Positions 5,722 to 12,023 of a stretch of 12,023 bases of DNA are shown in pieces; positions within the stretch are counted from its first letter, which is position 1; every line of letters begins with the position of its first letter. The notes below the pieces were generated by a model. The model was given only the letters and a program-made list of their open reading frames with translations, had not been told where the DNA came from and did no database searches. A program made the position numbers and the translations under genes. The DNA comes from Planococcaceae bacterium UBA3370 (GTDB taxonomy: Bacteria; Bacillota; Bacilli; Bacillales_A; Planococcaceae): positions 5,542 through 17,564 of the forward strand of contig DEQI01000261.1 of assembly GCA_002360295.1 (NCBI GenBank), written 5' to 3'.

Positions 5722-5780
5722 GACGTTAGTAAAAATTGTATTCCATTGCATTTTAAGTATTCAATGAGGAGATAATTTTA

Positions 5781-5824
5781 ACCATTAAACCTAGTATTGT
5801 TATAGGTTAAATTATGTTAATGGT
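5781..5824 (+). promoter_or_regulatory. Stem-loop in the 5' leader of the binding-protein gene
   Basis: ACCATTAA (5781-5788) pairs perfectly with TTAATGGT (5817-5824). Continuing inward, ACCTA (5789-5793) pairs with TAGGT (5803-5807), leaving a 9-nt loop and a 9-nt bulge on the 3' side. The base of the stem ends 11 nt before the AGGAGG site (5836-5841). It could modulate translation or protect the mRNA 5' end. It matches no riboswitch class I know, and no terminator follows it. Confidence 0.45.
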
Positions 5825-5854
5825 AACTAATTTACAGGAGGAAGGGGATATTTC

Positions 5855-7585
5855 ATGAGTTTGAAAAAGTTTATTAATTTTGTAGGTATTGTGGGTCTTA
5901 CTGCTTTCTTATTTGCATGTAATGATGAAGATTCATCTGAAGGAAATGGTAATGATAATGGTTCAGCTGTACAAACAGATAATAGTCAGGGAAGTATTAT
6001 CGAGGATACGGTAATCAAAGCGGAGAATCCTGCTGCTTCACCGGATATTGCTGTGAAGCGTGGTGATACAGTTGTTGTGGGCTTACAAGAACCAGGAGGG
6101 GTTTTTACTCCATATTTTAATTCGAGTGGTTATGATGGGAATGTACAATCGGTAATGTTTGAACCAATTGTAGACATTAATGAAAAAGGTGAGCCAATAC
6201 CAGGTTTAGCCGAAAAATGGAATATTTCTTCTGATGGCTTTGTCTATACATTCACTTTACGTGACGGTTTAAAGTTTGATGATGGTACGCCCTTAACAGC
6301 AGCGGATATTGAGTTTACTTTAACGCTTTTACATGATCCAAGTTATGCAGGGAATACGGATATTACAGAAGCCAACATTGTTGGTGGCTTAGATTATAAA
6401 AATGGTGATGCTACTAGCATATCAGGAATTAAAGTAATCGATGAACGTACAATTGAAATTACAACTGACAAAGTAAATGCGCAGACATTACGTCTATTAG
6501 GCGGTTCTGTTTTAAAGAAAGATTATTATGGTAACGGTTATACAAAAGGAAATTTAGATTACTTAAATGCATTACACCAAAAACCAATTGGTGCGGGTCC
6601 TTATCGCTTTGTTGCTTATTTACCTGGTCAAGAAATTCGCTATGAGGCAAATGAATATTATTATGGGGGTGCTCCAAAAGCAAAAGGATTTATATATAAA
6701 ACAACAGTTGGTGATGCTCAGCAGTTCTTCCAAACTGGTGAATTGGATTACAGTGCGTTAACGGCTAACCAAGATAACTTTGAATTTTTACAAACATTGG
6801 GTTTCGCAGATATTAATATTTATACATCATCAGCCTATGGTTATATGGTGTTCAACCATGAAAAAGAAGTGTTTAAAGATCCAAAAGTGCGTCAAGCATT
6901 CTCTTTAGGGTTAGACCGTCAAACGATAATTGCAACACATTATCAAGGCTTTGCTCAAGTAGCAAATATTCCTGTTTCTCCAACATCTTGGGCATATACA
7001 GATGATATTGGTACAACTACTTATGATCCTGAGAAAGCAAAAGCTCTATTAGAGGAAGCAGGTTGGACTGAAGGTTCAAATGGTATTCGTGAAAAAGATG
7101 GCAAGAAATTAACAGTTTACTACTTTACTACAGCTGGTGGTTTAGGAGATACATTAATTCCAATTGCCAAAGAAAACTATAAAGATATCGGTATTGATTT
7201 ACAAGTTGAACAAATGGACTTTAATGCTTTATTAGCACGAGTAGAAAAGGGAGATCATGATTTAGCTTCATTTTCTACAACAATGTTACCTGATCCATAC
7301 AATGGAATTGAAAACTTTCATACTAATAGTAATTCTACCATTATAAAGGGTTATGGTAATAATGAAATCGATTCTTTAATCGAGGCAACGGTTGCAACAA
7401 ATGATATAGCAGAGCGTACAACTGCTTTCCATGAACTATATAAAGCATTAGAGGAAGATCCACCTGTAATTTATATGTCTTATACGAAAGTACTTAGTGG
7501 TGCAAATGCGCGGATTGATGGATTTGAACCAAATGGATATCGCGGCATTGCTTCAAGCTTACGTAATTTGAAATTAGCAGATTAA
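5855..7585 (+). CDS. Peptide-type ABC transporter substrate-binding lipoprotein, SBP family 5 (576 aa)
   Basis: This is the extracellular, membrane-anchored receptor of an Opp/Dpp/App-type importer. The signal peptide MSLKKFINFVGIVGLTAFLFAC carries a lipobox (LFAC) with Cys22 as the lipidation site. Residues 23-60 are an Asp/Asn/Ser/Gly-rich tether. The SBP_bac_5 domain runs from about 68 to the end, with GDTVVVGLQEP, FEPIVDINEKGEPIPGLAEKW (102-122) and FVYTFTLRDGLKFDDGTPLTAADI (129-152) as the family signature region, and YDPEKAKALLEEAGW later. Length fits OppA/AppA proteins. AGGAGG (5836-5841) and AAGGGG (5843-5848) precede the ATG. It is the first gene of a five-gene transporter operon, with its own promoter and a terminator after it. 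The ligand cannot be inferred: peptides are most likely, though nickel or opine-type ligands occur in the family. Confidence 0.93.
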   Translation: MSLKKFINFVGIVGLTAFLFACNDEDSSEGNGNDNGSAVQTDNSQGSIIEDTVIKAENPAASPDIAVKRGDTVVVGLQEPGGVFTPYFNSSGYDGNVQSVMFEPIVDINEKGEPIPGLAEKWNISSDGFVYTFTLRDGLKFDDGTPLTAADIEFTLTLLHDPSYAGNTDITEANIVGGLDYKNGDATSISGIKVIDERTIEITTDKVNAQTLRLLGGSVLKKDYYGNGYTKGNLDYLNALHQKPIGAGPYRFVAYLPGQEIRYEANEYYYGGAPKAKGFIYKTTVGDAQQFFQTGELDYSALTANQDNFEFLQTLGFADINIYTSSAYGYMVFNHEKEVFKDPKVRQAFSLGLDRQTIIATHYQGFAQVANIPVSPTSWAYTDDIGTTTYDPEKAKALLEEAGWTEGSNGIREKDGKKLTVYYFTTAGGLGDTLIPIAKENYKDIGIDLQVEQMDFNALLARVEKGDHDLASFSTTMLPDPYNGIENFHTNSNSTIIKGYGNNEIDSLIEATVATNDIAERTTAFHELYKALEEDPPVIYMSYTKVLSGANARIDGFEPNGYRGIASSLRNLKLAD

Positions 7586-7586
7586 T

Positions 7587-7696
7587 AAATTAAATCGGTA
7601 ACTTTCTTCTCGTAGATTTAAACGCCTAGTGAAGATTGAATATCAGTTATTTAATGTCCTTTTGACTGCGAAATGTCGATGAGCCGATTTAAATTT
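7587..7696. repeat. Long-range inverted repeat in the spacer between binding protein and permease genes
   Basis: AAATTAAATCGG (7587-7598) and CCGATTTAAATTT (7684-7696) are inverted copies, perfect over nine bases and then differing by one inserted A, separated by 85 nt. They begin 2 bp after the stop codon. In RNA they would close a large structure just before the terminator. A decayed small repeat element is an alternative. Confidence 0.45.
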
Positions 7697-7700
7697 AATG

Positions 7701-7741
7701 TAGACGTATCAAGATTACTTTATGATACGTCTATCTTTTTT
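7701..7741 (+). terminator. Strong intrinsic terminator inside the transporter operon
   Basis: TAGACGTATCA (7701-7711) and TGATACGTCTA (7723-7733) form a perfect 11-bp stem with an 11-nt loop, followed by TCTTTTTT (7734-7741). It lies 115 bp after the binding-protein stop and 32 bp before the permease start, so it should attenuate transcription into the four downstream genes. Confidence 0.85.
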
Positions 7742-7772
7742 CAAAGGTAATTTAGAAGAAAGGAATGAGTGG

Positions 7773-8732
7773 ATGAAGGGCTATATTTTTAAAAGAGTTC
7801 TTTATATGATTCCAACGTTGTTTGGTGCATCTATTTTAATATTCTTTTTGTATTCGTTAGTGCCAGGAAACTTTATTGATGCGGATATGAATTTATCTGC
7901 CGAAAGAAAAGCAGAATTATACGAACTTTATGGATATAATGAACCCATTTTTATCCGTTATTTTATTTGGTTAGGCAATTTATTGAAAGGTGATTTAGGT
8001 TATTCATTACAGTTTCAATTGCCGGTTGGTGAAGTCATCGGTAATTACATATGGAGTTCTTTTATAGTAGCTTTAGCTTCTTTAATTTTAACGTGGGTAA
8101 TTGCTATATTAATAGGTATCGTGTCTGCGATCAGACAATACTCATTATTTGATTCGTTTATTACTGTTGTTGTTTTTGCTGCCATGGCAACACCTTCATT
8201 CTTCTTAGGGCTAATTGTTATTAAAATTTTTGCAGTTGATTTAGGGTGGCTACCAGCAGGGGGGATGATTGCTACTGGTAGTAATTTTACCAGTTGGGAA
8301 TATGTAAGAGATGTAGCTGAGCATATGATTTTACCAGTTCTAGTATTAACAATGTTAGGAATTGGAGGACTAACACGTTATTTCCGCACAAACATGCTCG
8401 AAGTAATTAAACAAGATTTTATGCGAACAGCTCGTGCGAAAGGTTTAAAAGAAAGAGTTGTCATTTTTAAGCATGGTTTACGAAATGCGTTATTACCTGC
8501 AATAACACTCTTTAGCTTTGAATTACCTGCTCTATTTGGAGGAGCTATTATAACAGAGCAAATTTTTAATTGGCCAGGAATCGGTGCAATTTATATGCAA
8601 GCATTCTCGATTCGTGATTATCCTTTATTAATGGGCTTCACAATGTTTATTGCAATATTAACCGTGATGAGTAATTTATTAGCGGATATTTTTTATGGAA
8701 TAGCAGATCCGCGTGTAAGAATACGAAAATAA
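7773..8732 (+). CDS. Peptide-type ABC transporter permease, DppB/OppB/AppB family (319 aa)
   Basis: This is one of the two membrane subunits. Six predicted helices lie at about 10-30, 96-118, 130-152, 186-203, 243-263 and 286-310, with the large extracytoplasmic loop between helices 1 and 2 that marks the B-type subunit. The EAA-type coupling loop is TARAKGLKERVVIFKHGLRNALLP (219-242), with the invariant glycine at 224, which contacts the ATPases. IFNWPGIGAI (264-273) is a family block. The frame extends upstream to 7722, but that start would lie inside the terminator hairpin. ATG 7773 with AGGA (7761-7764) 8 bp upstream fits the family N-terminus (MKGYIFKRVLYMIPTLFG). There is no room for a full promoter after the terminator, so expression depends on read-through. 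Confidence 0.93.
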   Translation: MKGYIFKRVLYMIPTLFGASILIFFLYSLVPGNFIDADMNLSAERKAELYELYGYNEPIFIRYFIWLGNLLKGDLGYSLQFQLPVGEVIGNYIWSSFIVALASLILTWVIAILIGIVSAIRQYSLFDSFITVVVFAAMATPSFFLGLIVIKIFAVDLGWLPAGGMIATGSNFTSWEYVRDVAEHMILPVLVLTMLGIGGLTRYFRTNMLEVIKQDFMRTARAKGLKERVVIFKHGLRNALLPAITLFSFELPALFGGAIITEQIFNWPGIGAIYMQAFSIRDYPLLMGFTMFIAILTVMSNLLADIFYGIADPRVRIRK

Positions 8733-8759
8733 AAGTTCTATAGGCAAGGAGTTGAGTAA

Positions 8760-9677
8760 GTGGAAAACAGTGCCGTTATTATAAAAAAAGCTAATAAGCC
8801 TTCTAAGACCTCATTATGGGGCCAAGTATTTAGGCGTTTATTAAAAATGAAAATGCCGTTATTAGGTTTAGCATTTTTATTATTTATTTTCATTTTTTCT
8901 TTTATTGGTCCTTATTTTTCACCTTATTTGAATTTAGGTGTCAATCCTGCAAAGATTAATCAACCACCCAACATGGCGCATTGGCTAGGGACTGATAAAT
9001 TAGGACGTGATGTGTTAACTCGTTTAATGGTAGCGGGGCGTATTTCACTTTTAGTCGGGCTAGGTGCCATGATTATGTCTGTGACTATTGGTGGTTTACT
9101 TGGAATCATTTCTGGTTTTTACCGAGGAATTGTCGACCAAATTATTATGAGAATAGCAGATGTGTTAATGACATTGCCGGGATTACCTTTGTTATTTATC
9201 ATGGCAGCCATTTTGTCGGAATGGAAAGTACCAACAGAATACCGTATTTATATTGTTATGATTATGCTCAGTATAGTTGGATGGCCAGGTTTAGCGCGTT
9301 TAGTCCGAAGTCAAATCCTAAGTTTGAGTGAGCGTCAATTTATGCAAGCAACTGAGGCGTTAGGCTTGAGAGATGTTCGGAAATTGTTAAAACATTTATT
9401 ACCGAATATCATTCCTCTTTTAATTGTATCAGGTACTTTAAGTGTGGGTGGAGCGATTTTAAGCGAATCTACACTGAGTTTCTTTGGGTTAGGTGTTGTG
9501 CCACCCGATGCATCATGGGGAAATATGATTACGTCGGCTAACTCATTAGTTGATTTTCAAAAAAGGCCTTGGCTATGGATTCCACCAGGTTTAGCCATAT
9601 TCTTAACTGTAATAAGTATTAATTTATTAGGAGACGGACTAAGAGACGCTATTGATCCGAATATGAAAAGGAGGTAG
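8760..9677 (+). CDS. Peptide-type ABC transporter permease, DppC/OppC/AppC family (305 aa)
   Basis: The second membrane subunit. The OppC N-terminal helix is at about 33-50. The conserved GTDKLGRDVLTRLM (77-90) precedes the core domain, whose further helices lie at about 97-119, 137-152, 161-176, 217-235 and 272-291. The EAA loop is ATEALGLRDVRKLLKHLLPN (197-216), followed by the SESTLSFFGLG motif (235-245) typical of the C subunit. The start codon is GTG at 8760, supported by AAGGAG (8746-8751) 8 bp upstream. It lies 27 bp after the B-type permease, with which it pairs to form the translocation channel. Confidence 0.94.
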   Translation: MENSAVIIKKANKPSKTSLWGQVFRRLLKMKMPLLGLAFLLFIFIFSFIGPYFSPYLNLGVNPAKINQPPNMAHWLGTDKLGRDVLTRLMVAGRISLLVGLGAMIMSVTIGGLLGIISGFYRGIVDQIIMRIADVLMTLPGLPLLFIMAAILSEWKVPTEYRIYIVMIMLSIVGWPGLARLVRSQILSLSERQFMQATEALGLRDVRKLLKHLLPNIIPLLIVSGTLSVGGAILSESTLSFFGLGVVPPDASWGNMITSANSLVDFQKRPWLWIPPGLAIFLTVISINLLGDGLRDAIDPNMKRR

Positions 9678-9685
9678 GTGCTGTC

Positions 9686-10669
9686 ATGACAACTACAGTA
9701 TTAGATGTCAAAAACCTTTTAACGCAATATCATACTGGCGATGGTGTTATTAGTGCAGTAAATGATGTAAGTTTTTCGATACCTAAGGGTAAAACTGTTT
9801 GTTTAGTAGGTGAATCGGGTTGTGGGAAAAGCGCAGTAGCTATGTCTATTATGGGATTAATTGATCCAGGTTCGGGTGCAGTGAAAAAAGGCGAGATTTT
9901 ATTTAATAAAATAGATTTATTGAATATAAAAAAACGTGAGTTACGCCAGCTTCGAGGAAATGATATTTCGATGATTTTCCAAGAGCCAATGACTTCCTTA
10001 AATCCTGTGCTTACAATTGGTGGTCAAATAATGGAACCCATTTTGGAGCACGAACTTATTTCGAAAAAAGAGGCTAAAAAGAGAGCGCTGGAATTAATAG
10101 AACTAGTTGGAATTGGGCGAGCGGATGAAATTTTCAATTCCTATCCACATCAATTAAGTGGAGGGATGTTACAACGAATAATGATTGCGATAGCATTGGC
10201 ATGTTCACCAGAATTACTGATTGCAGATGAGCCAACTACAGCTTTAGATGTAACGATTCAAGCGCAAATATTAGATTTGTTGCGCTCGTTAAAAGAACAA
10301 AGAGAAATGTCTATGTTACTTATCACACATGATTTAGGGGTTGTAGCAGAAGTTGCAGACTATGTCATCGTTATGTATGCAGGTAGAGTGATTGAAGAAG
10401 GGCCAGTAGTAGAATTATTTAAAAATCCAAAGCATCCGTACACTCAAGGCTTATTAAAGGCAAAGCCAGTTATTAGTCAACGTCAAGAAGAGTTGTACAC
10501 AATACCAGGGCAAGTACCAAACTTAGCTACATTAAAACCCTCTTGTTATTTTAGCGAGCGCTGTGAGCATTGCATGTCTATTTGTAAAGAGGAAATACCA
10601 AGTATACAAATGTTTGAGAATGGACAGCAAGTCGCTTGCTGGCTTTATAAAGAGGTGACAACAGTATGA
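9686..10669 (+). CDS. Peptide-type ABC transporter ATP-binding protein, OppD/DppD/AppD type (327 aa)
   Basis: The first of two nucleotide-binding subunits, on the cytoplasmic face. Walker A is GESGCGKSA (42-50), the Q-loop glutamine is at 99 (FQEPMTSLNP), the signature is LSGGM (157-161, the M form being normal for the D subunit), Walker B is LLIADE (177-182) and the H-loop is His215. The C-terminal oligopeptide-transporter extension carries cysteines 287, 293, 300 and 318 (spacing C-x5-C-x6-C-x17-C), the pattern linked to a [4Fe-4S] cluster in studied DppD-type proteins, plus an extra Cys296. AAAAGGAGG (9666-9674) overlaps the end of the previous gene; the start is 8 bp after that gene's stop. 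All catalytic residues are present. Confidence 0.95.
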   Translation: MTTTVLDVKNLLTQYHTGDGVISAVNDVSFSIPKGKTVCLVGESGCGKSAVAMSIMGLIDPGSGAVKKGEILFNKIDLLNIKKRELRQLRGNDISMIFQEPMTSLNPVLTIGGQIMEPILEHELISKKEAKKRALELIELVGIGRADEIFNSYPHQLSGGMLQRIMIAIALACSPELLIADEPTTALDVTIQAQILDLLRSLKEQREMSMLLITHDLGVVAEVADYVIVMYAGRVIEEGPVVELFKNPKHPYTQGLLKAKPVISQRQEELYTIPGQVPNLATLKPSCYFSERCEHCMSICKEEIPSIQMFENGQQVACWLYKEVTTV

Positions 10670-11640
10670 CGAATCAAACACCATTAATCGAAGTGAAAAA
10701 CTTAAAAAAATATTTCGGAGACTCGGATCGTTTCTTTAAGAGTAATTCAAGTATTGTAAAAGCAGTAGACAATGTTAGTTTTACTATCAATCGAGGTGAA
10801 ACATTTGGTTTAGTAGGAGAGTCAGGAAGTGGGAAAAGTACAATTGGTAAGAGTATTTTACGTTTACAATCAATAACTGACGGAGAAGTATTATATGACG
10901 GAAAAAATTTGTATCAATTGTCTAATAAAGAACTACGTGAATTACGGCCAAAAATCCAATTTATTTTTCAAGACCCATATAGTTCATTAAATCCTCGTAT
11001 CCGTGTTGGAGATGCAATAGGGGAAGCGTTATTAGATCATGGATTGTGTGAAAAACATGAGTTTGTAGAAAAAGTGAAGGAAGTTATGGAAATATGCGGA
11101 TTATCTGAATATCAAATGAATCGTTATCCACATGAATTTAGTGGAGGCCAACGCCAACGTATTGGTATAGCAAGAGCTATTATCCTACAGCCAGATTTTA
11201 TTGTTGCAGATGAGCCAGTGTCGGCTTTAGACGTTTCTATTCAAGCGCAAATAATCAATTTATTTAGCAAATTACAGCGACAAAAAAATATAACCTTTCT
11301 CTTTATATCGCATGATTTAAGTGTTGTAGAGCATTTATGTTCACGTATTGGCGTTTTATATTTAGGAACAATGATGGAGTTAGGTAGTCGTGATCAACTG
11401 TATAGTAATCCATTACATCCTTATACGAAAGCTTTAATATCTGCGGTTCCAATTCCAGATCCAACTTTAAAACGTGATAGAATTATTTTAAAAGGGGACA
11501 TTCCTAATCCAGCTTATCCACCGAGTGGATGTAAATTTCATACAAGATGTCCATATGCAATGGATCGTTGCAAATTAGAAGTACCAGAATTTAAAGAGAT
11601 AGAAAAAGGGCACTTTGTTGCTTGTCATCTTGTAGTTTGA
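10666..11640 (+). CDS. Peptide-type ABC transporter ATP-binding protein, OppF/DppF/AppF type (324 aa)
   Basis: The second nucleotide-binding subunit, forming a heterodimer with the preceding ATPase. Walker A is GESGSGKST (51-59), the Q-loop glutamine is at 102 (FQDPYSSLNP), the signature is FSGGQ (158-162) followed by RQRIGIARA, Walker B is FIVADE (178-183) and the H-loop is His216. The C-terminal extension has Cys289, 295, 302 and 320 with the same C-x5-C-x6-C-x17-C spacing as its partner, suggesting that both subunits could bind an iron-sulfur cluster. The ATG overlaps the previous stop by 4 bp (ATGA), so translational coupling is expected. It is the last gene of the operon. Confidence 0.95.
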   Translation: MTNQTPLIEVKNLKKYFGDSDRFFKSNSSIVKAVDNVSFTINRGETFGLVGESGSGKSTIGKSILRLQSITDGEVLYDGKNLYQLSNKELRELRPKIQFIFQDPYSSLNPRIRVGDAIGEALLDHGLCEKHEFVEKVKEVMEICGLSEYQMNRYPHEFSGGQRQRIGIARAIILQPDFIVADEPVSALDVSIQAQIINLFSKLQRQKNITFLFISHDLSVVEHLCSRIGVLYLGTMMELGSRDQLYSNPLHPYTKALISAVPIPDPTLKRDRIILKGDIPNPAYPPSGCKFHTRCPYAMDRCKLEVPEFKEIEKGHFVACHLVV

Positions 11641-11708
11641 TGAAGATAAGCAGTGTAGTTGAACTCTTGAAATATTTCTTAAGAATTGAAAGTTAATATT
11701 GTTAAGCA

Positions 11709-11753
11709 GCATCTCTTGGTATAATTGACGTATCAAATAAAGGGATGCTTTTT
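11709..11753 (+). terminator. Terminator at the end of the transporter operon
   Basis: GCATCTCTT (11709-11717) pairs with AAGGGATGC (11740-11748) with one G-U pair. The intervening TTGGTA/TATCAA can extend the stem inward. Five T follow (11749-11753), 113 bp after the last stop codon. Confidence 0.8.
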
Positions 11754-11759
11754 ATATAG

Positions 11760-11799
11760 TAAATTAAGCTGTATTACTTCGGCACCGTTACTTAATTTA
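11760..11799. repeat. Inverted repeat TAAATTAAG / CTTAATTTA
   Basis: Perfect 9-bp arms (11760-11768 and 11791-11799) enclose 22 nt. It lies between the operon terminator and the end of a minus-strand reading frame, where it could act as that frame's transcript end, although no U-tract follows on the minus strand. Confidence 0.4.
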
Positions 11800-11807
11800 G
11801 TTATCAG

Positions 11808-12023
11808 TTATTCATTAGAATGCTTGTCAATAGCCTGAATAGCTAGTGTCATTGCTTTGATTCTTCTTGCTAAAAGGGTTTTTTGGGGACTTCCTTCCTT
11901 TGATTTATCATATATTTTCTCCATGGATGGAAATAATCCGGTAAGAATTTGGCGAGCTTATGTTAAATCTTCCTGAGAAAAAAGATGGGGTTTTTGGTCC
12001 CAAATGTTTTCTAGCATAGCTAA
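11808..12023 (-). pseudogene. Small minus-strand reading frame interrupted by one in-frame TAA (partial at right edge)
   Basis: Reading from the right edge, the minus strand gives LAMLENIWDQKPHLFSQEDLT, then TAA at 11960-11958. It continues in the same frame with ARQILTGLFPSMEKIYDK and, after 11 more residues, RRIKAMTLAIQAIDKHSNE, stopping at 11810-11808. Both parts look like one charged helical protein of about 70 aa. A single base change (for example GAA, AAA or CAA to TAA) would explain the stop. No ribosome-binding site is seen for a restart at the internal ATG in FPSMEKIYDK. I do not recognise the family. A true gene ending at 11958 is the alternative. Confidence 0.5.

Noticed and set aside
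5758..5812. Possible leader peptide in the transporter 5' UTR (GAGGAG followed by ATT, or ATG-AGG-AGA-TAA)
   Set aside because: It would need an ATT start or would be three codons long; no support beyond the purine-rich stretch.
6459..6761. Antisense and alternative-frame ORFs within the binding-protein gene
   Set aside because: They are shadows of a strongly supported coding region, without start signals or recognisable domains.
7722..7772. Upstream extension of the B-type permease start
   Set aside because: The extra residues would be encoded by the terminator hairpin and T-run. ATG 7773 has a proper ribosome-binding site and gives the family N-terminus.
7703..11736. GACGTATCAA occurring in both operon terminators (7703-7712 and 11727-11736)
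   Set aside because: Many shared 10-mers are expected by chance in a 12-kb AT-rich window, and the flanks do not match.
1..12023. CRISPR array, tRNA, rRNA, transposase, phage or toxin-antitoxin genes
   Set aside because: Looked for on both strands. No direct repeats with unique spacers, no cloverleaf, and no matching protein motifs were found.

Overview
The window is AT-rich DNA from a Gram-positive, endospore-former-type Firmicute. The support is strong AGGAGG-like Shine-Dalgarno sites, sigma-A-type promoters, a T-box leader, a lipoprotein signal with a Bacillales-style lipobox, and a GTG start. Two repeat types (a 21-bp array readable as FAHG heptads, and a 124-bp palindromic interspersed element) resemble repeats I recall from Lysinibacillus/Solibacillus-type genomes. 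That genus-level placement is inference from memory. The window looks chromosomal. I see no transposase, phage gene, CRISPR array, tRNA or rRNA.

Left part (1-3769). The 5' half of a MocR/GabR-type regulator (minus strand, running off the left edge) is divergent from a RimL-like GNAT acetyltransferase. Their 90-bp intergenic region holds an inverted pair of TGGTAT/ATACCA half-sites. Next comes a non-coding stretch with a consensus promoter (1629-1657), a T-box riboswitch core with competing antiterminator and terminator (1790-1839), and a 21-bp tandem repeat array (1883-2040). Then follows a three-gene plus-strand operon: an 83-aa remnant of a SAM-dependent methyltransferase N-terminus, a 291-aa tandem-GNAT-like protein, and a RimJ/RimL-type GNAT.

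Middle (3770-5854). A 124-bp interspersed palindromic repeat is followed by a frameshifted 3' remnant of a membrane-protein gene, a bidirectional terminator, a small minus-strand membrane protein, and a NUDIX hydrolase with a perfect Nudix box.

Right part (5693-11753). This is a complete five-gene peptide-type ABC importer in the order binding lipoprotein, permease, permease, ATPase, ATPase. It starts at a clear promoter (TTGATT, 17 bp, TATAAT) with a hairpin leader. A strong intrinsic terminator lies between the binding-protein gene and the first permease gene, which should make the binding protein more abundant than the membrane complex. The last four genes are tightly packed, and the last two overlap by 4 bp. 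The operon closes with a terminator at 11709-11753. At the right edge a small minus-strand reading frame is interrupted by one in-frame TAA.

I see no clearly new multi-gene system. The items most worth a second look are the T-box with an altered tRNA-pairing bulge and no obvious target gene, the repeat array between it and the GNAT operon, the fragmentary methyltransferase that remains coupled to its neighbour, and the terminator that splits the transporter operon.
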